64,000 nucleotides of DNA from REEP01 sp964517265 (GCA_964517265.1 CAZFBS010000003.1:1-64000), one strand, 5' to 3'; numbered from the stretch's first letter, positions 40,990 through 50,601 are shown. Numbers and translations are program-made. Notes: generated by a model not told the origin, from the letters alone.

Positions 40990-41601
40990 TTATCCCTTGC
41001 CCGCCACCAGTTTGTCGGCAATCTCTGCGACGTGGCGGCCTTGGAAGCGCGCCATCTCCAGCTCGTTCGCGCTGGGCCAGCGTGAGCCATCCCCCCCCGC
41101 GATGGTGGTCGCTCCATAGGGAGATCCGCCGGATACTTCGTCCAGGCGCAACTGCCCCTGCGCGGCGTAGGGCAGGCCGACGATGATCATTCCCAGGTGC
41201 AAGAGGGTGATATGGAACGACAGCAATGTCGATTCCTGCCCCCCATGCTGGCTGGCGGTGCTGGCGAACACGCTGCCGACCTTGCCGATCAACGCGCCGC
41301 TCAACCAAAGTCCGCCGGTCTGGTCGAGAAAGTTTCGCATCTGGGCGCACATGTTTCCATAACGCGTCGGCGTACCAAAAATGATGGCATCGTATTCGGA
41401 TAACTCCTGCGGATCCGCGATCGGGGCCGCCTGATCCAGCTTGTAGCCGGACTTTTTCGCCACCGCTTCCGGGACCAGTTCAGGCACCCGCTTGACGGTG
41501 GCCTCGGTGCCCGCAATATCGCGGGCACCCTCCGCAACGGCTTCCGCCATTACTTCGATATGCCCGTAACTCGAGTAGTAGAGAACGAGAACCTTGCTCA
41601 T
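40990..41601 (-). CDS. wrbA: NAD(P)H:quinone oxidoreductase WrbA
   Basis: 203 residues, normal length. FMN-phosphate loop VLYYSSYGHIEVMAEAVAEGA, isoalloxazine loops GTPTRYGNMCAQMRNFLDQTGGLW and ASTASQHGGQESTLLSFHITLLHLGMIIVGLPY, and the SPYGATTIAGGDGSR segment are all characteristic of WrbA. It makes a two-electron reduction of quinones and avoids semiquinone radicals. The start follows a strong GGAGGAGG. Confidence 0.96.
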   Translation of the reverse strand: MSKVLVLYYSSYGHIEVMAEAVAEGARDIAGTEATVKRVPELVPEAVAKKSGYKLDQAAPIADPQELSEYDAIIFGTPTRYGNMCAQMRNFLDQTGGLWLSGALIGKVGSVFASTASQHGGQESTLLSFHITLLHLGMIIVGLPYAAQGQLRLDEVSGGSPYGATTIAGGDGSRWPSANELEMARFQGRHVAEIADKLVAGKG

Positions 41602-41664
41602 GTGTTCCTCCTCCTATCATCAAACCGTGGCCGTCCAGCGGTTACGCCCGCCAGGTTTTTGTGG

Positions 41665-42012
41665 CTACGGCAGGTCCTTTATCGGTGTCGAATGAGCCGC
41701 ACCTTGAAGGAAATCATCGGTTGCCACCAGCCGGTACGTCGGCGAGTCGAGATCGCCGGGGTTTTCGACGCTGTCCTTCATCATCTTTAACCCTTCCACG
41801 GCTGTGCCACCCGCTGCTTCGCGAGCCCGCTCCCAGTGCTTCCGATCGGGCCACTGCGCATACGCAATCCAGGTGCCGTCGTAGTTCCGGTGCAGCCTGG
41901 AGCCGAGGCTGCCGTGGTCACGGTACATCGTCTCGGTGACCCGTCGCCAGCCCTCACGGAATTGATCCTCCATTCCCGGCTTTATGTGCCAACAGTAGAT
42001 AACGACAAACAC
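41665..42012 (-). CDS. ABM-domain (antibiotic biosynthesis monooxygenase-like) protein
   Basis: 115 residues. A ferredoxin-like dimeric alpha-beta barrel: FVVIYCWHIKPGMEDQFREGWRRVTETMYRDHGSLGSRLHRNYDGTWIAYAQWPDRKHWERA. Such proteins range from heme-degrading to quinone-forming monooxygenases; no heme ligand or catalytic triad can be assigned. GTG start after GAGAGGAG. It lies upstream of wrbA on the same strand, so a quinone-linked role is plausible. Confidence 0.7.
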   Translation of the reverse strand: MFVVIYCWHIKPGMEDQFREGWRRVTETMYRDHGSLGSRLHRNYDGTWIAYAQWPDRKHWERAREAAGGTAVEGLKMMKDSVENPGDLDSPTYRLVATDDFLQGAAHSTPIKDLP

Positions 42013-42093
42013 GGCGCATCTCCTCTCTTGTCAGGTTTCGCCCATCATGCGTTCATGGCTCTCGCTTCGATGCTCTTGCGGGCGACCTCCTGA

Positions 42094-44187
42094 TCAGCGT
42101 CCCTCGCGCCACCAAGCGGCGGCGAACCCGGCGAGTGCGAGGCCGACGAACAGATAAGGAGAAAACAGCGCGATTTCCTCAACGCCGGTGACGATGACGT
42201 GGCCATTGCGGCGCAACCCGATCCACTGACGACCGGCAGTTTCGCGGCCGGGTCCGGTGCGCCGGAATTCCGGCAATCCTTGCGTCGCCCACGCCAGCCC
42301 GCCGCCGCTGGCGGCGACGGCATCCGCAAGATGCTGAGGTGTTGCCCGTAGGTCCGTGAACTCCTTCGGATTGGCGGATCCGCTCGCGGCGAGAGCGGTC
42401 TTGTCTCCATCGTCCACACGGTAAAGGCCGATCATCGGCGCCGGAACCTCACCCCGAGCAATGCCGTCGTCTCCCGGCGAAAGCGTGAGTGTCTGCGCCT
42501 CACCCTCGGGGCCAACCACGCGGACCGCTGCGCTTTCGGGAGCGAGGCTGCGGCGTTCGATCACAAGCTGCCCGCCTTCGATCTGGGCAGCCAAGCGCTC
42601 TTCTTCCAGTTCCGGTTCCTTCATCAACCAGTGCACCAGCCGCCGCATCAACTCGCCGTGGGGACCACCGCCGTCATATCCCCGCGCCCACAACCAGATG
42701 TGATCGCTCATCAATCCGGCAATCCGGCCCTCGCCAAACCGATCGACGGCCAGCAGCGGTTTCCCATCGGGGCTCTGCATCAGAACATCGCCGCGCAGCA
42801 GGTCCGTCTCGATCAACCGGTACCATTGTCCCCATCGCGGGGTTTCGTCGCCTTCGCCGTTGTCGCCGGCAACGGTCTCTCCCGGCAGTGCGGAGGTAAT
42901 GGGATGGCGCCTGCCGATGTCGCTGACCTGTGCGCGGTAGGCCTGCTCGATGACCCGCCCAGTCGGGGCGATCGGCATGACGCGGCCAAGCGGCGTTCGA
43001 TAAAGGCTACCCGCACCGGCGAACTCGGGGCCGACGTCCAGAAGAAGTGCACCCCCCTGTTCGAGGAACTGGGCGGTGCGCTCCAGGTAGTGCCAGGGAA
43101 TGACACTGCCGACGACGAACCGGTCGAACACGATCAGGTCGAACTTTTTGAGTTGTTCCTCGAACAGATCTTGAACCGGAAACGCGATCAGCGAGAGCTC
43201 ATGGATCGGAGCAAAATCCTCCTTGTCCGGCGGGCGGAGGATTGTGAAATGGACAAGATCGACGGCCGGATCGGATTTCAACAAATTCCGCCAGGTTCGC
43301 TGTCCGGGATGCGGCTTTCCCGACACCAGCAGCACTCTCAGTCGCTCACGAACACCGTTGATCGTGACCACCGCGCGGTTGTTCACCGTCGAGAGCTCAT
43401 CAGGGGCCGCCTCGGTTTCGAATTCGACGACGCTGGGACCGGCCCGATCGAGCACCACATCATGCAGCTGCGTCTCGCCCAGCACCGCCGTGACATGGCC
43501 GGCATCTTCGCCGTTGATACGGACGCGGACCGCCGTCGTTTCCTTGGCGCCGTCCGCTCCGCGCGCGCCACCGTCGTCGACTCGGAATGCGACACCTGCG
43601 GCGTCCCCCACCAGGGCGTAGGCCGGCGCGTGCTCGATCACTGTGCGCCGGTCCCGCTCGTCGGGCTTGCCCGTCAGCAACACGTGGAGCGGCGCGCCTT
43701 GAGTCGACGCCGTCGCATCCGCATCGGGCACATCGTGCACCTGGCCATCCGTGATCATGATGACAGCGGCCAGTCGCTCGGCAGGCTCGTCGGCGATGGC
43801 CTGTTGAAGGAGTTGAAACAGCCGGGTCCCGTCCGGGTCCGAGTCTGGCCCGGAGCGAACGATGCGGGTCTCCAGATCGGCGAAGCGGCCCAACTCGGCT
43901 TCAACGGAGGCAAGGGCCGCCGCGGCCTGCGGGCCGCGCGATGCGAGCGCCATGCTGGCCGACTCGTCAACCACGAGGACGGCCAGATCCGGCTGCGGCT
44001 GGTGTTGATCCCGCCGGATGCTGGGGTTGATCAGAGCGATCACGAGAATGCCGAGCGCGACCGCGCGCAAGATCCCGCCGCGCCCTTTCTGGGCACCGAC
44101 GATCACCAGCAGGAGCAAGGCTACCGCCGTCAACCCGGCAATCAGAGGCCAGGGAAGCAGGGGAGCGACGTGAATGCCGTGACTCAA
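42094..44187 (-). CDS. Large membrane protein of the MoxR-DUF58 cluster (VWA-like and GATase-like)
   Basis: 697 residues. Two N-terminal helices (LPWPLIAGLTAVALLLLVIVGA and ILRAVALGILVIALINPSI) precede a vWA-like region whose metal site is VVDESASMAL (DxSxS variant). After that comes a class I glutamine-amidotransferase-like domain (LRVLLVSGKPHPGQRTWRNLL... FLEQGGALLLDVGPEF) and a C-terminal helix (LFSPYLFVGLALAGFAAAWW). Such proteins accompany MoxR, DUF58 and BatA genes; function unknown. TTG start overlapping the previous stop (TTGA). Confidence 0.78.
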   Translation of the reverse strand: MSHGIHVAPLLPWPLIAGLTAVALLLLVIVGAQKGRGGILRAVALGILVIALINPSIRRDQHQPQPDLAVLVVDESASMALASRGPQAAAALASVEAELGRFADLETRIVRSGPDSDPDGTRLFQLLQQAIADEPAERLAAVIMITDGQVHDVPDADATASTQGAPLHVLLTGKPDERDRRTVIEHAPAYALVGDAAGVAFRVDDGGARGADGAKETTAVRVRINGEDAGHVTAVLGETQLHDVVLDRAGPSVVEFETEAAPDELSTVNNRAVVTINGVRERLRVLLVSGKPHPGQRTWRNLLKSDPAVDLVHFTILRPPDKEDFAPIHELSLIAFPVQDLFEEQLKKFDLIVFDRFVVGSVIPWHYLERTAQFLEQGGALLLDVGPEFAGAGSLYRTPLGRVMPIAPTGRVIEQAYRAQVSDIGRRHPITSALPGETVAGDNGEGDETPRWGQWYRLIETDLLRGDVLMQSPDGKPLLAVDRFGEGRIAGLMSDHIWLWARGYDGGGPHGELMRRLVHWLMKEPELEEERLAAQIEGGQLVIERRSLAPESAAVRVVGPEGEAQTLTLSPGDDGIARGEVPAPMIGLYRVDDGDKTALAASGSANPKEFTDLRATPQHLADAVAASGGGLAWATQGLPEFRRTGPGRETAGRQWIGLRRNGHVIVTGVEEIALFSPYLFVGLALAGFAAAWWREGR

Positions 44188-46955
44188 TGCTCCAGCCTCT
44201 CAAGGATCGCCGGCAGGTGCACTTGGTCGGCCTTATAGTTCCCGGTCAGGGTGTACATCACAAGGTTGATGCCGAACCGGAAGGCTTGCTCTCGCTGCGA
44301 CTCACCGCCCGGCACGACAGGAAGCATCGGCCGGTATAAACCGTCCATCGCCCAGGCGCCCGCCCAGTCATTGCCACCGGCAATCACTGCGGCGACACCG
44401 TCATTGTCCTGTTCGCTCACGCGCTCGATCCAGACCGGGCCCGTCCATCGCCCTGGAAACTCCGCGAGGAGATAATAGGCCCGGCCCAGGACATGCTCTG
44501 GCGGAACAGGCCAGAGCGCCGGGATGTCGAGAACCTCGGCAATCCCGCGCAGGGAGGAAAGCTGGTTGGCGGCACCCTCGTCGGCACCCCGGTTGCGGAT
44601 ATCGAACAGCAGCGTGCCGCCATGCGCCATGTAGGCGCGCAAATTCTCTGCCGCCGTGGCGGACGGCGGCGCGGCAGCGCCCACCACCGGCCAGTATATC
44701 AGCGGATAGAAGCTGAGCTCGTCGCGTGCCGGCTCGATCCCGACCGGCTCGGCAAGCTCCGCGGCGGTGCGGCGGTTGACGATGATCGAAAGGCCGGCAA
44801 GGCCGGCGCGGCTCATTTCGTCCACCTGCGGATTGCCGGTGCGCACATAGGCCAAGCTGGTCGTCAGGGTTTCGGCGACGGCGGAACCGTCAGCGACGAT
44901 GGTTTGGGCATCGGCATGTTGTCCCGCGGCCGTGATGCCGGCGAGCGCCAGCATTCCGAGGCCGCCTGCGCGCCGCAGACCGTTGCTTCGTTGCGGCAGC
45001 CACCGCGGCCGGAAAAGACCGCGCATCGCCATGCTGACGGCGAGATCGAGGATCGCCAGTGCCAGTGCGAGGCCCAGGAGCCATGGCCGCAGGTCCGTCT
45101 CCTGCGGTCCGTCGTAGCCGGCGATCGCGACGTCTGCCGGCATCGGGCGGATCGCTCTCGGCTCCGGCAGCGCAGACGCAAGATTAAGCGCCCACCGCTC
45201 GCTCTCCGAGCCGTAAAATCCCGGTGGATGGAGCGGCCCGGCGGCGGTCTCGGTGAAAGCGAGGCTGTCGATGCTGTGTGCCGAGGCCGGTGGCGGTCCA
45301 AGGCGGCCAAAACCGTCAAGGACCTCGAGCGGTGCGAGTGGAGCGCTTCCGGCATGGGCGACGGCGGCACGGCTCATCAGGGTGATGCGCTCCAGCATCT
45401 GCACGAACACTCCGGACAGCGGCAAGGTGGACCATCCGGCGTTTGCCGATGTGTGAAACAATACGACCCAACCCTCGCCGCGACGGGCGGCCGTGACCAG
45501 AGGTGTGCCATCATCGAGGCGCGCCCACGTGCTGTACGTCAGCTCGGGCGCCGGCTCCACCAGAACCTGGCGCCTGACCTCCACGTCCGGCGGCACCTCA
45601 AGGTCCGAAAAAGGACTGTCCGCATCGAAGGCAGCAAGACGGGCCGGCTCCCGCCATGCCATCGCACCGCCGAGAACGCGGTCGCCCGCCCTCAGTGAGG
45701 CCGGCAGCAACGGCTCGTCGCGGGTGGCACGCGCGGCCAGTCGCGGTCCGGCGAATCGCACCAATAGGCCGCCTTGCCGGACCCAGGCGTCCATCTCCTG
45801 AACAGCGTCCGCGTCCGGCTTTGCCGAGTCGACAAGAAACAGAACGGCCAGTTCGCGGGCGAGCAGGCTGGTAACGCTGCCGTGGCGAATTTCGGCGGTC
45901 GGCTCGAGCGCTCGCTCAAGGTAATATGTGCCCGTGAGGAGGGGCAGGTTTGGCGCCGTGCCTTGATCCGTCACGATCCCGACGGGACGACGCCGCCTGC
46001 GCTCATCGAACAGCACCACTCCGCCTGCGGTCGTCTCGTTCTCCAGTTCCACCCGATCGATGCGGTTGATCATCTCAAGCGGAAGGGCGATCGCCGCGCT
46101 GGAGCGCCTTGCCCCCGCCTCGAACAGCAGAGGTTCGCGGGCGACGGTGGTCCCGTCCGCGGTCACCGCTCGGACCCATTTTTGCGCTTCATCGGTGTTG
46201 GACCGGCTGGCCTCGATGATCAACATGGCTCCCGCGCTCGTCGCCGGGCGGAGGATGATCGGCAGGTCGGCACCGTCCGGACTCATCAAAGACAGGCTGC
46301 CGAACGGCAGCACCGCCTGGGCCATCGCGGCCATTGTCGGAGCCGGCTCCCCCTCCTCGATGCCGTCACTCAGCCAGATGAACGCTCCCGGCGGGCTGCC
46401 CCGCAAAGCCGGCGAGGCCAGCAGCTGATCGAGTGCCGCCGCACGCTGCGTTTGCCACGGCCGAGGCTCAAGTGCCATGATTCGCTCCCGTGCTTCCGCT
46501 GGATTCAGCAGCCGGGGCAGGGGTGGTTTGGCGCCGCCTGGCTCCGGTGCGGTTGTCGTCAGGAGAATGCTTCGGCCTTCGCGGTCCGCACGATCGACAA
46601 GGCTGGTCAAGACATTGTGGCGGCTGCGCCAGTCCCGGGCGGCAGCCCACCCGTCGTCGACGATGAGGTTGACGGGCCCGCTTCCCGCCAATGGTTTTGC
46701 CGCATCGAGCAGCGGGTGGGCGAGGCCGAGAATGATCAGGATCGCCAGCATGACGCGCAGCATCAGCAGCCATAGGGGCGTGCGCTGAACGCTCTGTTCC
46801 TTCGATGCCAAATTGGCGAGCAGCGGGAACGGGGGGAACCGGACCCGCCGCGGTGCCGGTGGCACAACACGAAGCAGCCACCATAGGGCGGGAAGCGCGA
46901 CCAAGGCAAGCAGCGCCGCCGGCGCGGCGAAGCTGAGGGCACCCAGGCTTACCAT
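44184..46955 (-). CDS. BatA/DUF4159-domain membrane protein
   Basis: 923 residues. N-terminal Aerotolerance BatA domain (LSFAAPAALLALVALPALWWLLRVVPPAPRRVRFPPFPLL) with a second helix (LLMLRVMLAILIILGLAHPLLDA). Then a vWA-like part, a central helix pair, and a C-terminal DUF4159 domain (about 720-920, LSFYPLIYWPVV... AYMAHGGTLLFDIRNRG... EHVLGRAYYLLAEFPGRW). It is a fixed neighbour of MoxR and DUF58 in alphaproteobacteria. A role in envelope or chaperone-like assembly is suspected but unproven. Confidence 0.85.
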   Translation of the reverse strand: MVSLGALSFAAPAALLALVALPALWWLLRVVPPAPRRVRFPPFPLLANLASKEQSVQRTPLWLLMLRVMLAILIILGLAHPLLDAAKPLAGSGPVNLIVDDGWAAARDWRSRHNVLTSLVDRADREGRSILLTTTAPEPGGAKPPLPRLLNPAEARERIMALEPRPWQTQRAAALDQLLASPALRGSPPGAFIWLSDGIEEGEPAPTMAAMAQAVLPFGSLSLMSPDGADLPIILRPATSAGAMLIIEASRSNTDEAQKWVRAVTADGTTVAREPLLFEAGARRSSAAIALPLEMINRIDRVELENETTAGGVVLFDERRRRRPVGIVTDQGTAPNLPLLTGTYYLERALEPTAEIRHGSVTSLLARELAVLFLVDSAKPDADAVQEMDAWVRQGGLLVRFAGPRLAARATRDEPLLPASLRAGDRVLGGAMAWREPARLAAFDADSPFSDLEVPPDVEVRRQVLVEPAPELTYSTWARLDDGTPLVTAARRGEGWVVLFHTSANAGWSTLPLSGVFVQMLERITLMSRAAVAHAGSAPLAPLEVLDGFGRLGPPPASAHSIDSLAFTETAAGPLHPPGFYGSESERWALNLASALPEPRAIRPMPADVAIAGYDGPQETDLRPWLLGLALALAILDLAVSMAMRGLFRPRWLPQRSNGLRRAGGLGMLALAGITAAGQHADAQTIVADGSAVAETLTTSLAYVRTGNPQVDEMSRAGLAGLSIIVNRRTAAELAEPVGIEPARDELSFYPLIYWPVVGAAAPPSATAAENLRAYMAHGGTLLFDIRNRGADEGAANQLSSLRGIAEVLDIPALWPVPPEHVLGRAYYLLAEFPGRWTGPVWIERVSEQDNDGVAAVIAGGNDWAGAWAMDGLYRPMLPVVPGGESQREQAFRFGINLVMYTLTGNYKADQVHLPAILERLEH

Positions 46956-46962
46956 CGCCGCA

Positions 46963-47901
46963 TCATCGTCCGCCTGAGGAAAGGGCGAGATGGAGAGCGA
47001 GCAACGCCGGCTGCGGCGGGCGATCGGTGTGGTGCAGGGTGAAGGTCCAGCCCAGCGAGCGGGTCAGGTTTTTCAGCTCCTGGCGGTGTCGCACAACAGC
47101 GGCCTGATAATCCGCGCGGACGTCCTCAACCCGACCGATCAAGGCCGATCCTTCGTGCTCCGCACCTTCGAACCGGATGCGGCCGGCGAACGGCAGAGTT
47201 TCCTCTGCAGGATCCATGATCTGTACCAGATGGCCGACGACTCCCCAGCCGGCGAATGCTGCAAGGGTTTCCTTGATGTGGGCGAGCGGCGCGAGAAAAT
47301 CACCGATCATGACCAGGGTACTGTAACGCGGGAGCGGCTTCGGTTGAGGCAGACTCTCGTGCTCGGCCGCGGCGAGCGCCAAAGTGGTGGCAAGCCGCCG
47401 AAGGGCGGCACGGCCAGGAGCGGGGGTGGTTTCATCGTCCAGCAGAGCCAGCCGCTCACCGCCCCGCGCCAGCAGCGAAGCGATCGCCATCAACAGGAGT
47501 TCCGCCCGCTCGATCTTCGTCGGCCATCGCTCGCTGGAGCGATAGTCCATCGACGCCGATCCGTCGCGCCAGAGCCATACGCTTTGCGCGGCTTCCCACT
47601 CCGTCTGGCGAATGAACAGACGGTGCGATTTCGCCGATCTGCGCCAATCGATGCGGCGTGTCGACTCGCCCTGCTGGTAGCCACGGAATTGCCAGAAGGT
47701 TTCGCCGGGGCCGACCCGCCGGCGTCCATGCACACCGTGCGACATCGAAGCGGCAACGCGCTCGATCCGTATCAGCAGCGGCGGCAGCAGCGCGCCGAGG
47801 GCCTCCGCCTGATGCAGCCGGTCGAGCCGAACATCGTGCGCCGCCGGGCCGCGTGCCGGTGTTCGTCGCGGGGGGCGGGTGTTCAGGCGATTCGCTCGCA
47901 C
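46963..47901 (-). CDS. DUF58-domain protein
   Basis: 312 residues. VHGRRRVGPGETFWQFRGYQQGESTRRIDWRRSAKSHRLFIRQTEWEAAQSVWLWRDGSASMDYRS is the DUF58 core, which leads into a vWA-like metal-site sequence (RDGSASM). The GTG at 47901, overlapping the moxR 3' end by 19 bases, is the only upstream start that preserves the N-terminal helix (LDRLHQAEALGALLPPLL); the ATG inside SMSHGVHG would remove it. Partners: MoxR ATPase upstream, BatA/DUF4159 downstream. Confidence 0.85.
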   Translation of the reverse strand: MRANRLNTRPPRRTPARGPAAHDVRLDRLHQAEALGALLPPLLIRIERVAASMSHGVHGRRRVGPGETFWQFRGYQQGESTRRIDWRRSAKSHRLFIRQTEWEAAQSVWLWRDGSASMDYRSSERWPTKIERAELLLMAIASLLARGGERLALLDDETTPAPGRAALRRLATTLALAAAEHESLPQPKPLPRYSTLVMIGDFLAPLAHIKETLAAFAGWGVVGHLVQIMDPAEETLPFAGRIRFEGAEHEGSALIGRVEDVRADYQAAVVRHRQELKNLTRSLGWTFTLHHTDRPPQPALLALHLALSSGGR

Positions 47902-48884
47902 AGCAGGTCGATGATGGCGTCGATCGCCACCCCTTCCGCGCGGGCCCCGAACGTCAGCGCCATCCGGTGGCGCAGAATCGGATGGGCCAGCGCCAGCACG
48001 TCGTCGATCGAGGGCGCCAGTCGTCCGTCGATCACGGCTCGCGCCCGCACTCCTTGCATCAATGCCTGCGACGCGCGTGGTCCCGGTCCCCACGAAACTC
48101 CCTCTTGTACCTCCGCAATGGCGCTGCTCTCGGGGCGGCCCGAGCGGACCAATTCCAGGATCGCTTCGACCACGCTTTCCCCCACCGGGATGTGACGGAT
48201 AAGCTTTTGCGCTTCCAGCAACTCGGCTGCGTCCATCACCTGGATTGGGACCGAATCGACAGGACCGGTGGTGGCGACGAGAATCTCCCGCTCGGTGTCA
48301 CGGTCCGGATAATCGATATCGACCTGCATGAAAAAGCGGTCCAGCTGAGCCTCCGGCAGAGCATAAGTTCCTTCCTGCTCAATGGGGTTCTGAGTCGCCA
48401 GAACATGAAAAGGCGTCGGTAATTGATGGTAATGGCCGGCGATCGAGACCCGCCGCTCCTGCATCGCCTGAAGCAGTGCCGATTGGGTACGCGGACTGGC
48501 TCGGTTGATCTCGTCCGCCATCAAGAGCTGACAGAACACGGGCCCGCGGATAAACCGAAACGAACGGCGCCCCGTTTCGGATTCTTCAAGAATCTCCGAA
48601 CCGAGGATGTCTGCCGGCATCAGGTCGGGGGTAAACTGCACCCGCCGCTCTTCAAGACCAAGGACGAAGCCCAGCGTTTCCACAAGCTTGGTCTTGCCGA
48701 GGCCGGGAACCCCAACGAGAAGGAGATGGCCGCCGGCGAGTACCGTGATCAGGGTCTCGGCGACGACCTCATGCTGCCCGAAGATGGTGCAGGCGATCGC
48801 GTCCCGCGCCCGTGCAATGCTGTCGCCCAGTTGATCTAGGGCTGAGAACAGCGCAGAATTGGACGAAATGACATCGTCGGTCAT
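47883..48884 (-). CDS. MoxR-family AAA+ ATPase
   Basis: 333 residues. Walker A GVPGLGKTKLVE, Walker B LLMADEINRASPRTQSALLQAMQE, sensor 1 VLATQNPIEQEGTYALPEAQLDRF, and the MoxR-typical ILGSEILEE insertion. MoxR ATPases act as chaperones for vWA-containing partners, here the DUF58 and BatA-like proteins encoded downstream. ATG at 48884 has a weak ribosome-binding site; GTG at 48896 is an alternative. Divergent from the DUF1285 gene, 48 bases apart. Confidence 0.93.
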   Translation of the reverse strand: MTDDVISSNSALFSALDQLGDSIARARDAIACTIFGQHEVVAETLITVLAGGHLLLVGVPGLGKTKLVETLGFVLGLEERRVQFTPDLMPADILGSEILEESETGRRSFRFIRGPVFCQLLMADEINRASPRTQSALLQAMQERRVSIAGHYHQLPTPFHVLATQNPIEQEGTYALPEAQLDRFFMQVDIDYPDRDTEREILVATTGPVDSVPIQVMDAAELLEAQKLIRHIPVGESVVEAILELVRSGRPESSAIAEVQEGVSWGPGPRASQALMQGVRARAVIDGRLAPSIDDVLALAHPILRHRMALTFGARAEGVAIDAIIDLLCERIA

Positions 48885-48932
48885 CAGGATCGACACGATG
48901 CTTGCCCCATTTCCCACTGAACAGTCGGTTCG

Positions 48933-49550
48933 ATGGCCAACAACATCTCCGGTACTCCTTTTCCCCCGCCTGAACAACGAACGCCCGCCGTCGACCACAG
49001 CAGCGGCAGCCACCCCGCGTCGTTCCTTCGCCCGTTGCCACCGGAGACGCCTGGCGGCCGAGTTCAGCGAGGCGATTTTAATATAAGGATCGACCGTGAC
49101 GGAGTCTGGTATTACGACGGCTCTCCCATAAATCGTCAGTCGCTCGTCTGCTTGTTCGCCTCGGTACTGAGGCGAGATGTTGACGGCGCTTACTGGTTGG
49201 TGACGCCGGCGGAAATGGGCCGCATCGAGGTGGAGGATGTTCCTTTCATCGCGGTCGAGTTGTATGTTGCCGGCACGGGCACCGATCAGATCCTCAGCGT
49301 CCGGACCAACGTCGACGAAATCGTCACCATCGATAAGGACCATGCGATCACGATGATGACGGATCCCGGCAACAACGAGCGCTTGCCCTACGTCCGGCTG
49401 CGGGAGGGCATCGATGCCCGCCTCTCCCGGTCGGTCTTTTATGAACTGGTTGGGCTTGGGGTGGAAGAGACCGTTGACGGCGCACATATTCTGGGCGTGT
49501 GGAGTAGCGGTTTGTTGTTTCCTTTGGGCAGCACGGAAGCAGAGGCGTGA
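48933..49550 (+). CDS. DUF1285 protein
   Basis: 205 residues. GDFNIRIDRDGVWYYDGSPINRQSLVCLFASVLRRDVDGAYWLVTPAEMGRIEVEDVPFIAVEL is the DUF1285 core, and it continues to the usual end FYELVGLGVEE... GVWSSGLLFPLG. The first 45 residues are Pro/Ser-rich and variable. It is the first gene of a conserved alphaproteobacterial block; its TGA overlaps the Nudix GTG. Function unknown. Confidence 0.85.
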   Translation: MANNISGTPFPPPEQRTPAVDHSSGSHPASFLRPLPPETPGGRVQRGDFNIRIDRDGVWYYDGSPINRQSLVCLFASVLRRDVDGAYWLVTPAEMGRIEVEDVPFIAVELYVAGTGTDQILSVRTNVDEIVTIDKDHAITMMTDPGNNERLPYVRLREGIDARLSRSVFYELVGLGVEETVDGAHILGVWSSGLLFPLGSTEAEA

Positions 49551-50179
49551 GGCTGGAGCGCGATACGATCGTAAGGCGTTTTGCCGAGCAGCAATGCGTT
49601 GTCGCTCCCGATTCAAAGCGACGGGTGTTCGAACCGGAGCGCGGCGATGAGGATCTCAATCCGGGCATGACCCCGACTCTGCCGATTAAGGATGCCGCCG
49701 TTCTGGTGCCGCTGATTGATCGGACGGATGGCATGACGGTTCTTCTTACCCATCGTACGACGCATCTAGCCAACCATGCGGGGCAGGTCAGCTTTCCGGG
49801 AGGGCGTGTCGATGGGGGCGATGTCGACCTTGAAGATACAGCCCTGCGCGAGACGCAGGAAGAGATCGGGCTGGATCCAACCCATGTGCGAATCATCGGT
49901 CGGCTGGATATCTATCTGACCCGTACCGGTTTTGCAGTGACACCGGTGGTCGGGCTGATCGAGCCGCCTTTCGAACTCGCGCCTGATCCGTTCGAGGTGG
50001 CCGAGGTGTTCGAGGTCCCTCTCTCCTTTCTGCTGGACCCGGCCAACCACCGGCTGTGCTCGTGCGAGTTCGAGGGGACGACACGCTTCTTCTATGCCAT
50101 GCCCTACGGCCGCCACTACATTTGGGGTGCGACAGCGGGGATGTTGATGAACCTTTACGAGTTTCTTCGTGAGCGATGA
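49547..50179 (+). CDS. Nudix hydrolase, CoA-pyrophosphatase (YeaB/NudL) type
   Basis: 210 residues. The Nudix box GGRVDGGDVDLEDTALRETQEEIGL follows HAGQVSFPGG, the extended motif of the CoA-pyrophosphatase subgroup. The end GRHYIWGATAGMLMNLYEFL is also typical. It should cleave CoA or related nucleoside diphosphates to phosphopantetheine and nucleotide. GTG start overlapping the DUF1285 stop. Confidence 0.9.
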   Translation: MRLERDTIVRRFAEQQCVVAPDSKRRVFEPERGDEDLNPGMTPTLPIKDAAVLVPLIDRTDGMTVLLTHRTTHLANHAGQVSFPGGRVDGGDVDLEDTALRETQEEIGLDPTHVRIIGRLDIYLTRTGFAVTPVVGLIEPPFELAPDPFEVAEVFEVPLSFLLDPANHRLCSCEFEGTTRFFYAMPYGRHYIWGATAGMLMNLYEFLRER

Positions 50180-50445
50180 GTCGAATTCTTCTGCAAACCT
50201 TGCTGCCGTTGTTGCTTCCGACGGTCGTCTTTTTTCTCTGGGCATGGCTTGCGCCGCGGCTCGGTGTCGACAGCCGATCCAACGTCCTGCAGAGCACGCC
50301 CTGGTTCTGGTTGATCATCGCCGGGGTGCTGTTGATGGGGGTGGGCCTGACCGCAACGGCCCTGACGCAGGGCGCGGCTCCCGGCAGCGAGATCATTGCG
50401 CCACGGCTCGAAGATGGTCGGGTTGTTCCGGCACAGGTACGATAG
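50176..50445 (+). CDS. DUF6111 small membrane protein
   Basis: 89 residues with two membrane helices (LLQTLLPLLLPTVVFFLWAWLA and WFWLIIAGVLLMGVGLTATAL) and a soluble tail ending in VPAQV. Size, topology and place between the Nudix gene and cca match the alphaproteobacterial DUF6111 family. The start overlaps the Nudix stop (ATGA). Function unknown. Confidence 0.8.
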   Translation: MSRILLQTLLPLLLPTVVFFLWAWLAPRLGVDSRSNVLQSTPWFWLIIAGVLLMGVGLTATALTQGAAPGSEIIAPRLEDGRVVPAQVR

Positions 50446-50450
50446 CCCGC

Positions 50451-50601
50451 CCAAGCGGTGCGTCCCCAAGCGGCGCGTCCNNNNNNNNNNNNNNNNNNNN
50501 NNNNNNNNNNNNNNNNNNNNNNNNNNNNNNNNNNNNNNNNNNNNNNNNNNNNNNNNNNNNNNNNNNNNNNNNNNNNNNNNGCGTCCCCAAGCGGCGCGTC
50601 C
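50451..50601. repeat. 15-bp tandem repeat interrupted by a 100-N assembly gap
   Basis: Copies CCAAGCGGTGCGTCC (50451-50465) and CCAAGCGGCGCGTCC (50466-50480) lead into 100 Ns, then a partial and a complete copy (50581-50601). The gap is flanked on both sides by the same unit, so the assembler collapsed a longer array; the true copy number is unknown. The inverse complement of the unit matches the 2016-2060 repeat at 12-13 of 15 positions. Confidence 0.9.

Noticed and set aside
50451..50601. CRISPR array at the assembly gap
   Set aside because: The unit is a 15-bp direct tandem repeat without spacers and no cas genes are present.
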